Of a stretch of 64,000 bases of DNA, positions 33,979-41,771 are shown piece after piece. A program made the translations under genes and the position numbers. The notes under the pieces are model-generated. The model was not told where the DNA came from. It saw nothing but the letters and a program-made list of their open reading frames with translations, and did not search any database. The stretch's first letter is position 1. Every line of letters starts with the position of its first letter. This DNA is from an uncultured Azospirillum sp. (GTDB lineage Bacteria > Pseudomonadota > Alphaproteobacteria > RF32 > CAG-239). The stretch lies in assembly GCA_900538765.1 (NCBI GenBank), contig UQAB01000002.1, forward strand, positions 1 through 64,000, written 5' to 3'.

Positions 33979-35666
33979 TACATCCTCCCGTCTTTCGTAT
34001 ATTTCTGCATCTGCGCTATTTGCAGCGCGCGTTCGTCATTTTTGCCAATCCACAGGGAATCGAATACCGCCCGGTTCTCCTGCCCTAGATTTTGCGCAAT
34101 AAAGCTTCTGACCTTGCCAACATTTTTTTCATCGACATGGCGCAGGTTCATTGTCAGCGCCAGCCGCGCATCATGCCCTTCCGGAATATCCTGAAGCGAA
34201 TATTCGCCGTTGATGATTTCCTCAAGCGACAACGGCGGGTTCTGCGCATAAGCCAGGAGACCGGCCGCCAATTCGCGTCCCATTTTGCTCTCAAGCAGTT
34301 CACGGCGGATAATACCCTTGTTATCATAAATAATGTCCGACACCTGTTCCCAGCCGCGGGGATCCATCGCCCATTGCTGCGGGTTCTCCTCATCATAGGA
34401 TGAATAGAAAACATCACGCCCGTAAGTCCCGACAAAAGACGAAACCAGCGGGTGAATATTTAACCGCTCCGGATCTTCGGGATGTTTGCGGCTTTTTTCA
34501 CTTGCCCATTCCAGCCATTCGGGCACGTCCGCTTCAAGATATATATGCCCGCACATACGGCGGAACAAAGGTTCCGGCATATTATAGGCTGCACCGGATT
34601 CTTCCTTGCTGTTGCCGGCCAGAACCACAACCGCGTTATCCGGCAGTTTTCCCTTGCTGGGGCTGATGGATTTTTTCAGCGTGATATGGAAAATAAGACT
34701 CTGAGTGGTCGGCCGGGCGTTGGTTACCTCATCAATAAACAGCACATGTTTCTTATCCGGCTCTTTCTCACATTTTTTACAGAGTTCGTTATACCAGTCG
34801 GGTGCAACCCAAACGCCGCCCTGCCGATTTTCATCGGGAAGCCCGGTTTCGCCGCTCGGGTATCTGACTTTGCCGACAATGTCTTCCGGCAACACGCCGT
34901 TCCACAACGGAACTGCCGTCAAATCCGGGTCAATGGCTTCCACACGCGCCGTTTTGCCGACGCCGGACGGCCCGTGAAGCATAAAGCTCATGCCGTTATT
35001 AACATAGAAGTCTATCTGGTCTTTAACCGACAGAGGCTCTTCGACAACCCGAATACCATAACGTCTTTGTCTGGCTGACGGTTCTGGCGCTTTGATGTCC
35101 TCTGCCGTTTTCTCAGCCGTATAGTCATATACCGGGCTATAAGCATTTTGCATCTCTTTGGAAAAATAATTATCCAGATATCTGCACATATCCGTCCGGG
35201 AGAAATTGCCGTCGTAAGAATTTTTCCGGTCAAACTGAATGCCGGCAAACAGAGCCTTTTTAGCGACCCAGACGCCGCTCTTGTCCATAAGCCACTCTAT
35301 CGGGCTGACTTCAAGCCAATACGCCTGCCCGTCCCGAACATTCTGCCCATTTGACAGTATTGAATCCGAATCGACGCGTTTACCCTCGACACGGACATAT
35401 TTCCGGCCGTTCAGCACATATTCGTCGTGGCGTTTGGGACTAAAAGGCTTGTTATAATCTTCTAATTTTGCAGAATCAAAAGTATAAGTTTTTCCGGTTT
35501 TCTGAAGACGGGAATGGTTATAAGCATTTTCTAATTCGTTGTAAATTTTTCCGGAAACGGTATTTTGGGGATATTCGCCAAATTGACAAATTTTTACCTG
35601 CCCTTCGGGCAGGCTGACAGCCCTCACTGCGTTCGGGCGGATTTTAGATGTGACGGATGATGGCAA
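33978..35666 (-). CDS. DUF6273-like domain fused to MoxR-like AAA+ ATPase (in frame with DGR target)
   Basis: The open frame is 562 codons. Residues ~25-175 (QFGEYPQNTVSGKIYNELE ... VSPIEWLMDKSGVWVAKKAL) resemble the DUF6273-type surface domain; a MoxR-type AAA+ domain follows with Walker A GPSGVGKT (232-239) and Walker B VLFIDE (308-313). The only possible start is a TTG or internal codons with no ribosome-binding site. The frame is the same as the lectin-like target upstream: 12 codons and two stops (TGA 35703-35705, TAA 35685-35687) separate them. The intact product is therefore probably a lectin-DUF6273-AAA+ fusion, interrupted here within the VR. Confidence 0.8.
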   Translation of the reverse strand: MPSSVTSKIRPNAVRAVSLPEGQVKICQFGEYPQNTVSGKIYNELENAYNHSRLQKTGKTYTFDSAKLEDYNKPFSPKRHDEYVLNGRKYVRVEGKRVDSDSILSNGQNVRDGQAYWLEVSPIEWLMDKSGVWVAKKALFAGIQFDRKNSYDGNFSRTDMCRYLDNYFSKEMQNAYSPVYDYTAEKTAEDIKAPEPSARQRRYGIRVVEEPLSVKDQIDFYVNNGMSFMLHGPSGVGKTARVEAIDPDLTAVPLWNGVLPEDIVGKVRYPSGETGLPDENRQGGVWVAPDWYNELCKKCEKEPDKKHVLFIDEVTNARPTTQSLIFHITLKKSISPSKGKLPDNAVVVLAGNSKEESGAAYNMPEPLFRRMCGHIYLEADVPEWLEWASEKSRKHPEDPERLNIHPLVSSFVGTYGRDVFYSSYDEENPQQWAMDPRGWEQVSDIIYDNKGIIRRELLESKMGRELAAGLLAYAQNPPLSLEEIINGEYSLQDIPEGHDARLALTMNLRHVDEKNVGKVRSFIAQNLGQENRAVFDSLWIGKNDERALQIAQMQKYTKDGRM

Positions 35667-35772
35667 AGCGGGGCGTCCGGCGACTTACCGTAAATCAGGG
35701 TCTCAGTAGTCCTTGCCTCCGTCGTAATGCACGACGCGAACGTCCCTATCATCAGCGGACGCAGACCAGACG
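35663..35772 (-). repeat. DGR variable region (VR)
   Basis: 110 bp aligned without gaps to the template repeat at 37360-37469 (constant offset 1697). There are 12 substitutions; on the coding strand 11 fall on TR adenines (to G, T or C) and one on a T. It covers the last ~22 codons of the 76-aa target, its TGA stop and 13 further codons up to and just past the TTG of the ATPase frame. The GC-rich shared block gtcgccggacgccccg at the distal end is the likely initiation-of-mutagenic-homology region. Confidence 0.93.
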
Positions 35773-35933
35773 TATCCTGCCTTATCCCCCTCAGAAGTTG
35801 TAGAACCTGAACCCATATATCCGCCCAATGCAATCGCCAAATCAGTCAAAGCCGTTTTGGTACCATATTTTTTAATCACGTCCAGCGCACTGCCGCCCCA
35901 GATTTGATCTTCTGTTAAAAATGTTGTTTGCAT
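35703..35933 (-). CDS. DGR target: C-lectin-like domain containing the VR
   Basis: 76 residues, ATG at 35933 with AGGAG upstream. FLTEDQIWGGSALDVIKKYG is followed by ALGGYMGSG and a C-terminal lectin-like strand YVWSASADDRDVRVVHYDGG, whose last ~22 codons are the VR. In the TR the corresponding residues are Asn (AAT/AAC codons), the usual adenine-rich design of DGR targets. The frame stops at TGA but continues in register into the downstream ATPase, so this is either a short diversified protein or the N-terminus of an interrupted fusion. Confidence 0.82.
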   Translation of the reverse strand: MQTTFLTEDQIWGGSALDVIKKYGTKTALTDLAIALGGYMGSGSTTSEGDKAGYVWSASADDRDVRVVHYDGGKDY

Positions 35934-36078
35934 GGGATCTCCTATCAGTTTTTTCTAAAGGCACTATATCATATTTTTTTAATTTAGACAAATATATTTT
36001 CAGCCAAACGTCATTTTTTTAGCAGTTAAACTCCTTATGGTTGTTTTTCGTTTTCAGAATCTTTATCTGTTTGAGTAT

Positions 36079-37113
36079 TCATTCCAAAGCTTTTTTGCGG
36101 TGTTTCAATGCCTGCAGCCTGTTTCTGACATATTTCCATTCCCCTGTTCCGCTCAGATGTGCCTTAAAGGCATTTATCCTTACATTCAGATAATCGTCAT
36201 CCAAAACATCCCGCATGTAAAAATGCGCAATGGTCTTAATATAACGCTGTTGGCGGCGTTTTGAAGCAGCGCGGACGTTTTTTATGATTTTACCGCTTGC
36301 CGTCAGCTTGTGATTAAAACCAAGAAAATCCACGCCGTCTTTCAGTCGGCCGATTTGGGTTTTGTCATTCAGCTTCAGTTGCAGGCTGTCAGCGCAAACA
36401 CGCTCTATTTCATTCCGGCAGCGGTGCAGGAAATCCTTGTTTTCCGCAAGCAGCACAAAATCATCCATATAACGGACATAATAATGCACCCGGAGGCGTT
36501 CTTTTATCAACCGGTCAATTTCATCCAGATATAACAGGGCAAACCACTGACTGGTCTGATTCCCCAAGGGAACGCCGCTGTTGCCGTGCGAGCGGACAAC
36601 AATCTCCATAAACCACATCTCATCGGCAGAAAAGCCGCACTCAGATAATTTTTTCAGCAAAATCTCATGGTTGATGTTCTGAAAATATTTGGCAATATCA
36701 CATTTCAAAAAATAAGAGTCGTTTCCGCCGGTGTTTATATACAGTTTGCGCATGAAGCCATACAAGCGGGAAACGGCAAAAGCCGACCCTTTTCCCTGGC
36801 GCGATGCGGCATTGTCATAAACCAGGCGTTTTTCCAAGATTGGTTCCAATACGTTTTTGCAAAAACACATCAGGACGACTCTGTCTTTGTAAGGAAGCGC
36901 TTCAATCAGCCGTTGTTTGGGGTCATAAATCGTAAACACTTTGTACTTTCCCAGCTTGTAGGTCTTTTTTGAAAGTTCTTCCGTCAGTCTGACCAGATTT
37001 CTTGCCAGTTCTATTTCAAACATAATGGCGCCGCGTTTGTGCTGTTTGCTCCGCCGGCACAGCTTGTGCGCTGCCAGCAAGTTTTCAAAGGAAAATATTT
37101 CTTCTGTTTTCAT
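36079..37113 (-). CDS. DGR-type reverse transcriptase
   Basis: 344 residues. RT motifs in order: LPYKDRVV (73-80), FLKCDIAKYFQNI with catalytic Asp139, VPLGNQTSQWF (181-191; the GxxxSQ form characterises DGR RTs), the active site YMDD (216-219) and LKLNDKT with the GVDFLGF motif (260-266). No maturase or endonuclease domain is present, which fits DGRs. It copies the TR RNA with adenine-directed errors. GGAGAGG precedes the ATG at 37113. It lies between the TR and the target. Confidence 0.95.
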   Translation of the reverse strand: MKTEEIFSFENLLAAHKLCRRSKQHKRGAIMFEIELARNLVRLTEELSKKTYKLGKYKVFTIYDPKQRLIEALPYKDRVVLMCFCKNVLEPILEKRLVYDNAASRQGKGSAFAVSRLYGFMRKLYINTGGNDSYFLKCDIAKYFQNINHEILLKKLSECGFSADEMWFMEIVVRSHGNSGVPLGNQTSQWFALLYLDEIDRLIKERLRVHYYVRYMDDFVLLAENKDFLHRCRNEIERVCADSLQLKLNDKTQIGRLKDGVDFLGFNHKLTASGKIIKNVRAASKRRQQRYIKTIAHFYMRDVLDDDYLNVRINAFKAHLSGTGEWKYVRNRLQALKHRKKALE

Positions 37114-37359
37114 CTATCCTCTCCATAAAAAAGAAATGCCCGGTAATACATTAAAACCTGTCGGCGTCAATGTATGTGGCATTTCATAAAACAGGAACCT
37201 GTTTTTGCTTCTTCCTCTCCTGCCAGGCGGCAGCAGCCGGAAAAGAGAAAACTTCCTTTGCTTTAAGCTCGCTCCGCTCCCGCCCGGGAGCAGACTATCC
37301 GGCTTGTTTTTCAGAAACCTGCGGCTTTGCCTTTCACAGTTTTATGTTTCCCTTCAAAA
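37114..37359 (-). other. Spacer between TR and RT
   Basis: The remaining gene-free part of the avd-rt gap. It should be transcribed with the TR and may contain the RNA needed to prime cDNA synthesis. Hairpins such as ttcctctcctgccagg / cctggc... are suggested but I cannot define a fold. Confidence 0.4.
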
Positions 37360-37469
37360 GCAAATCGGGGCGTCCGGCGACTTTCCGTTTATTAGGGTTT
37401 TAGTAGTTCTTGCCTCCGTCGTAATGCACGACGCGAACGTTATTATCATTAGCGGACGCAGACCAGACG
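37360..37469 (-). repeat. DGR template repeat (TR)
   Basis: Noncoding 110-bp copy of the VR between the avd and rt genes. About 30 coding-strand adenines are available, in codons such as AAT, AAC, AAG and AAA. In the target's frame it reads V-W-S-A-S-A-N-D-N-N-V-R-V-V-H-Y-D-G-G, then K-N-Y and a TAA stop, then N-P-N-K-R-K-V-A-G-R-P. The in-frame TAA is unusual because its two adenines are themselves mutable. Confidence 0.93.
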
Positions 37470-37493
37470 GCAATTATATAAGTTTTCCCTTAT

Positions 37494-38102
37494 TTAAAGC
37501 CTTGCGGCTTCAAATTCCTTTTGTTTGTTCCTCCATTTTTCATCATCACTCTTCTTCCAGGCCGCAGCCAGATTTACCGTTTCGCCAATCTGCACGGCTA
37601 TCTGCCTGTATTGGCGGGACAGAATACAGCCGGCATTTTCGGCGAGCATGGCAACATACGCCAGCATTTTGAGCTTTATTATCGCATCGGTCTGATACTC
37701 TTCCCGTTTCTTTTTACTTTCGCTGTTATCAACCTTGATAAAGTTGGCATTCAGCATATCCTGAACCGCATCCAGGCAAAAATTCTGCATTCTGCCGACA
37801 AAAACGCCGCGAAACTTTGCCGGCGACTTCATCGTTATGGCGATGACATAGGCCCCGAGCTTTTTGGCTTTTGTAATTACAACCAATTCGCTGGAATTTT
37901 CGGGGATTTTTAAAACCTGCGCCATATCCTCATCAAAATCGGCCAGAACTTTCTCCCGCGGACGGAACTTTTTGTCGGCAGCCATTGAAAATGCCTGGCT
38001 GGCAGCAAACAAATCATCTTCCGTATTGGCGGTGCTGACTGTTTTTTCTATAACTTTGGGGATTTTCAGGTTTCTGCTTCGTCCTGTCAGCATATTGGGC
38101 AA
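37494..38102 (-). CDS. avd: Avd-like DGR accessory protein with N-terminal extension
   Basis: 202 residues from a TTG at 38102, chosen for AAGGAG 9 nt upstream; an ATG three codons later and a TTG at 38168 are alternatives. Residues ~75-190 have the four-helix Avd pattern: ITKAKKLGAYVIAITMKSPA, FRGVFVGRMQNFCLDAVQDM, IIKLKMLAYVAMLAENAGCI, LSRQYRQIAVQIGETVNL and AAWKKS. Avd binds the RT and structured nucleic acid and is required for retrohoming in known DGRs. The ~75-residue N-terminal extension (KIPKVIEKTVSTANTEDDLF) is not part of a standard Avd. Confidence 0.8.
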   Translation of the reverse strand: MPNMLTGRSRNLKIPKVIEKTVSTANTEDDLFAASQAFSMAADKKFRPREKVLADFDEDMAQVLKIPENSSELVVITKAKKLGAYVIAITMKSPAKFRGVFVGRMQNFCLDAVQDMLNANFIKVDNSESKKKREEYQTDAIIKLKMLAYVAMLAENAGCILSRQYRQIAVQIGETVNLAAAWKKSDDEKWRNKQKEFEAARL

Positions 38103-38300
38103 TCTGTGTTTCTCCTTAAACCATGACAATTTAGTGGAAATTTTATACAAAATTTCAACAAATCGCAAGTGCTTTGTTGAAAATATTTTTTAGCCCGGCA
38201 TGATGTTCAGTTAATCCCTCGTTTAATTTTAACAATTTGTAATAGATTATCAGTGTCAAATTCTCTTATTTAAATAATACATTAGAATAGTATAATATTT

Positions 38301-38340
38301 AGTTCCTAACTTTTAAAATTAACAATTTATAAGGAACTTC
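38301..38340. repeat. Inverted repeat upstream of recombinase 1
   Basis: agttcct (38301-38307) and aggaact (38332-38338) flank an AT-rich 24-bp spacer. The right arm context ttataaggaacttc resembles the sites at 38951-38964 and 39133-39145, so it may be a related recombination site. Confidence 0.4.
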
Positions 38341-38343
38341 AAT

Positions 38344-38949
38344 ATGATTTATGGATATATACGCGTCAGCAGTGACAAACAGACAACCGAAAACCAGGAA
38401 TTTGAAATCAGAAACTTTGCCGATGACAACGAAATTCTGATTGAATCATGGATTAAGGAAACAATCAGTTCAACCAAAGAACTCAATCAGAGAAAGCTCG
38501 GCAAGCTGCTCAAAAAGCTGCACAAAGGAGATATCATCATTGCCTCGGAGCTTTCGCGGCTCGGGCGCAATCTTTTGCAGGTAATGAGTATTCTGCATCA
38601 CTGCATGAACCGGGAAGTTCAGGTTTGGACAATAAAAGACAATTATCGTTTGGGAAGCGACATTCAAAGCAAGGTTCTGGCCTTTGCTTTCGGGCTGTCA
38701 GCAGAGATTGAACGCAATCTTATTTCCCAGCGCACCAAAGAAGCCCTTGCCCGCCTTAAAGCCGAAGGAAAAATACTCGGACGCCCTAAAGGGACTCGGG
38801 TTGTCAACCACAAGCTTAAAGGAAAGGAACAGCAGATTACTGACTTGCTAAACCGGCAGATTCCTAAAATAAAAATTGCAAAAATCATCGGGATTTCAAG
38901 AGTTACGCTCTATAATTTCCTGAAAAAACAATCTGCAGGACAATGTTAA
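38344..38949 (+). CDS. Serine recombinase (resolvase/invertase family)
   Basis: 201 residues. The N-terminal catalytic domain starts IYGYIRVSSDKQTTENQ with the nucleophilic Ser in RVSS, followed by IIASELSRLGRN and the E-helix region AFAFGLSAEIERNLISQRT. A C-terminal helix-turn-helix (KIAKIIGISRVTLYNFL) follows. Small serine recombinases invert or resolve DNA between short sites. It lies between the DGR and a glycan operon, next to inverted repeats it may act on. Confidence 0.92.
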   Translation: MIYGYIRVSSDKQTTENQEFEIRNFADDNEILIESWIKETISSTKELNQRKLGKLLKKLHKGDIIIASELSRLGRNLLQVMSILHHCMNREVQVWTIKDNYRLGSDIQSKVLAFAFGLSAEIERNLISQRTKEALARLKAEGKILGRPKGTRVVNHKLKGKEQQITDLLNRQIPKIKIAKIIGISRVTLYNFLKKQSAGQC

Positions 38950-39158
38950 TTATAAACGAACTTCTATAATTAACCTTTTATGAATATATAAAAATAAAAT
39001 TAAGATAGCAACAGTTTTATTGAGCTGTTAGCAAAACTAGATAAAATCTATTTATTTTCAATGTATTATTAACTTCTTTATCTAAACCTGCCAGTTCTTT
39101 CTGACAGGTTTAGAAATATAAAATCATGACAGTTATAGAAGTTCGATAATTGTTAACA
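38944..39158. repeat. Inverted repeats bounding a possible invertible segment
   Basis: cgaacttctataa (38957-38969) and ttatagaagttcg (39133-39145) are a perfect 13-bp inverted pair, each with an outer tgttaa at the same distance (38944 and 39158 sides). The 163-bp segment between contains a possible promoter (ttgagc, 16 bp, taaaat near 39016-39045) and a 14-bp hairpin at 39081-39114. Inversion would change what reaches the glycan operon. No known site family is matched. Confidence 0.55.
39081..39114. terminator. Hairpin between the two recombinase genes
   Basis: tctaaacctgccag / ctgacaggtttaga (13 of 14 pairs, 6-nt loop). No U-tract follows on the plus strand, so it may be an attenuator or a processing site rather than a strong terminator. 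Confidence 0.45.
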
Positions 39159-39171
39159 GGTTTCAAAACCC

Positions 39172-39765
39172 ATGATCTTAGGATATACGCAAATAACTGA
39201 TGATGTCGGCGATATAAAACGACAAAATGACATGATTATGTCTTATGCCGCCGGGCATAATATATCCCTACAGACAGTTTACAGCCTGCCGTCAACGGAA
39301 AAGCTAAAAAAAGAAATTCTCAAAAAAGGCGATACTCTGATTATCAGCAATATTGCCCGGCTGGGAAACTCCATGTTTAAAATCAGAGATTGTCTGACAT
39401 ATTTTATGGAAAACGGCATTTCCCTCATATCCGTCAAAGAAGCTTATATTTTCACACCGGACGAAGCCGGGCAGCGAATGCTTGACGGCATTAATCTGGC
39501 TTTGGACATCAGGAAACACCTCCTTTCCTACACAACAACCAAATCCCTTGCCCGTAAAAAAGCTGACGGCGTCAAGCTTGGACGCGCCAAAAACACATCC
39601 ATGAAAAAACTGCTTGACGGCAAAGAACGCGAAATAAAAAAAATGCTCGCCCGGGGAATGACAAAAGACGCCATTGCCAAACGCCTCAACGTCAGTAGAG
39701 TCACTCTATACAATTTCTTAAACAAAAAACTTAAATATCAACAAGAAAGACTTCATAATGCTTAA
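39172..39765 (+). CDS. Serine-recombinase homologue lacking the catalytic serine
   Basis: 197 residues with the same layout as its neighbour: N-terminal fold (ILGYTQITDDVGDIKRQN), IISNIARLGNSMF and a C-terminal helix-turn-helix (AIAKRLNVSRVTLYNFLNKK). At the catalytic position YIRVSS is replaced by YTQITD, so both the conserved Arg and the Ser are lost. It is probably not a recombinase but could bind sites or regulate its neighbour. Its end overlaps the next gene's start by 8 bp, so it is the first gene of the glycan operon. Confidence 0.85.
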   Translation: MILGYTQITDDVGDIKRQNDMIMSYAAGHNISLQTVYSLPSTEKLKKEILKKGDTLIISNIARLGNSMFKIRDCLTYFMENGISLISVKEAYIFTPDEAGQRMLDGINLALDIRKHLLSYTTTKSLARKKADGVKLGRAKNTSMKKLLDGKEREIKKMLARGMTKDAIAKRLNVSRVTLYNFLNKKLKYQQERLHNA

Positions 39766-40504
39766 TATCGTTATTCCCATGGCCGGAAGAGGCAGCCGTT
39801 TTGCCGAAGCCGGATACAAAGACCCCAAACCGCTTATTCCCGTTTGCGGAAAACCGATGATTCAAGTTGTTGTTGAAAATCTCACGCCGCAATGTGCGCA
39901 TCGGTTTATATTCATCTGCCAAAATCAGCATATTAAGGATTATGGTTTGGAGCAAAAATTAAAATCATATGCGCAAAATGTTGAAATAATCGGTATTGAT
40001 GGCATTACCGAAGGACAGGTATGCACTGTTCTAAAAGCCAAAGAGCTGATAAACAATGACGATCCGTTAATGACGGCAAATTCGGACCAGTACATTGATT
40101 TTGACATTAACGACTATCTGAAAGACATGGATGACAGAAAACTTGACGGGCTGATTATGACGATGAAGGCTGATGATCCCAAATGGTCTTACGCCAGAAC
40201 CAATATGGACGGACTGGTTACGGAAACAGCAGAAAAAAAAGTAATTTCAACTGATGCAACCGTTGGCATCTTTAATTTCCGGCGCGGCAAGGATTTGGTT
40301 CGCGCCGCAGAAATGATGATTGCCGACAATATCCGGGTTAACAATGAATTTTACACCTGCCCCTGTTATAATTATCTAATTCAGGAAGGACACAAAATAG
40401 GTGTTTACGGCATTGGCGAAGAATATAACGGCATGTATGGTCTGGGTATCCCCAAAGATCTGGAATTCTTTTTGAAACATCCGGTTTCTGAAAAGGTCAG
40501 ATAA
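39758..40504 (+). CDS. Sugar/polyol-phosphate nucleotidyltransferase
   Basis: 248 residues with the GT-A nucleotidyltransferase pattern: IPMAGRGSRFAEAGYKDPKP at 5-24 (GxGxR and PK), a GITEGQVCTVLKAKELI region and NSDQYIDFD as the metal site. It should activate a phosphorylated sugar or polyol with NTP for surface glycan synthesis. Neighbours include a second, divergent nucleotidyltransferase, a HAD phosphatase and glycosyltransferases. The substrate is unknown. Confidence 0.82.
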   Translation: MLNIVIPMAGRGSRFAEAGYKDPKPLIPVCGKPMIQVVVENLTPQCAHRFIFICQNQHIKDYGLEQKLKSYAQNVEIIGIDGITEGQVCTVLKAKELINNDDPLMTANSDQYIDFDINDYLKDMDDRKLDGLIMTMKADDPKWSYARTNMDGLVTETAEKKVISTDATVGIFNFRRGKDLVRAAEMMIADNIRVNNEFYTCPCYNYLIQEGHKIGVYGIGEEYNGMYGLGIPKDLEFFLKHPVSEKVR

Positions 40505-41140
40505 ATGCAAATTTTATCACATCGCGGTTTTTGGAAAAACTTATCTGAGCGCAACACAAAAGTAGCTTTTGAACGGTCTTTTAATGCCGGGTTCGGTACC
40601 GAAACGGATTTGCGTGACATTTGCGGAAAGATTGTCATTTCCCATGATATGCCGCAAGGAGGAGAGATTAGTTTTGAAGAGCTTTTGCAACTTATGGACG
40701 GACGTAACCTGCCTTTGGCCCTGAATATTAAAGCTGACGGAATGGCCGCGGCCATTCAGGAACTGTTGAACAAATATAATCACACAAATTATTTCACTTT
40801 TGATATGTCTGTTCCGGATATGGTTGTCCAGCTCAAACAAGGGCTGAACGTCTACACCGGATTGAGCGATATCATCCGGCAGCCAATACTTTCGGAAGAT
40901 GCCGGCGGAATATGGCTGGACTGTTTTAACTCGGACTGGTATCAGCCCGAAACAATCGACTTTTGGGCAGAACAAGGAAAAAAAATCTGCATTGTATCTG
41001 CGGATTTGCACCAAAGGGACACGGCCGGACAATGGCAGATTATCAGCCGGTGCCGGCACTTGAACAGCGACTGTATTATGCTTTGCACAGACAAACCTGA
41101 CACTGCATTACATTACTTCGGAGGGAAACATGACAATTAA
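40505..41140 (+). CDS. GDPD-like phosphodiesterase
   Basis: 211 residues beginning ILSHRGFWKNLSERNTKVAF. Motifs match glycerophosphodiester phosphodiesterases: HRG, the ETDLRD metal-binding acidic pair and VISHDMP with the general-acid His. It starts directly after the preceding stop (ATG 4 nt from TAA). It may produce or process a glycerol-phosphate-like glycan building block. No signal peptide, so cytoplasmic. Confidence 0.8.
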   Translation: MQILSHRGFWKNLSERNTKVAFERSFNAGFGTETDLRDICGKIVISHDMPQGGEISFEELLQLMDGRNLPLALNIKADGMAAAIQELLNKYNHTNYFTFDMSVPDMVVQLKQGLNVYTGLSDIIRQPILSEDAGGIWLDCFNSDWYQPETIDFWAEQGKKICIVSADLHQRDTAGQWQIISRCRHLNSDCIMLCTDKPDTALHYFGGKHDN

Positions 41141-41771
41141 GGCAATTATTTTCGATATGGACGGAGTCCTTATTGAAGCAAAGGACTGGCATTATGAAGC
41201 CTTAAACCAGGCTTTGGAGCTTTTCGGCTATAAAATTTCCCGCTACGAACATCTGGTTACTTTCGACGGGCTGCCGACAAAGAAAAAACTGGAAATGCTC
41301 TCTATGGAAAGAGGCTTGCCCAAAGGCTTGCATAAGTTTATCAACCATATGAAACAGATTTACACAATGCAACATGTTTATATGAAATGCAAACCGTTAT
41401 TTTGCCACCAATATGCTTTGTCAAAGCTTAAAGCTGAAGGATACAAACTGGCTCTTGGCTCCAATTCGGTACGCGTTACGATTGACATGATGTTGGGGAA
41501 AGCCGACCTGATGAAATATATGGACTTTACGCTTTCCAATCAGGATGTCTGCAAGTCCAAACCTGACCCTGAAATTTATACAACGGCTATAAAACGTTTC
41601 GGTTTCAGGCCTGAAGAATGTCTGATTGTGGAAGACAATCCCAACGGCGTCAAAGCAGCTTTAGCCAGCGGGGCACATCTTTTAAAAGTTGAAACGGTTT
41701 ATGACGTTAATTATCAAAATATTCGCAACAGAATAAATGAAATAGAAGCGGGAACAACGGAGGCAGCATAA
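41130..41771 (+). CDS. HAD-family phosphatase/phosphoglucomutase-like
   Basis: 213 residues of the HAD-IA beta-phosphoglucomutase-like subfamily: DMDGVLIEAKDWHYEAL (catalytic Asp pair), LGSNSVRVTI, KPDPEIY and IVEDNPNGVKAAL. It overlaps the GDPD gene by 11 bp and the next start by a TAATG junction. It probably dephosphorylates or isomerises a glycan precursor in the same pathway as the nucleotidyltransferases. Confidence 0.85.
   Translation: MTIKAIIFDMDGVLIEAKDWHYEALNQALELFGYKISRYEHLVTFDGLPTKKKLEMLSMERGLPKGLHKFINHMKQIYTMQHVYMKCKPLFCHQYALSKLKAEGYKLALGSNSVRVTIDMMLGKADLMKYMDFTLSNQDVCKSKPDPEIYTTAIKRFGFRPEECLIVEDNPNGVKAALASGAHLLKVETVYDVNYQNIRNRINEIEAGTTEAA

Larger units (their letters stand above)
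35663..38102 (-). mobile_element. Diversity-generating retroelement (avd-TR-RT-VR)
   Basis: All defining parts are present on one strand: Avd, TR, DGR-type RT and a target gene whose VR differs from the TR almost only at adenines. The order avd, TR, rt, target differs from the common target, avd, TR, rt arrangement. The TR is about 1.7 kb from the VR. Confidence 0.93.

Noticed and set aside
35685..35705. Reassignment of TGA or TAA as sense codons
   Set aside because: Many well-defined genes here end in TAA or TGA at the expected lengths (alaS, ppa, fabH), so a changed code does not explain the two stops in the VR.
35624..35833. 69-codon frame overlapping the VR
   Set aside because: A different reading frame from the target; it shows no lectin-like pattern and no ribosome-binding site.
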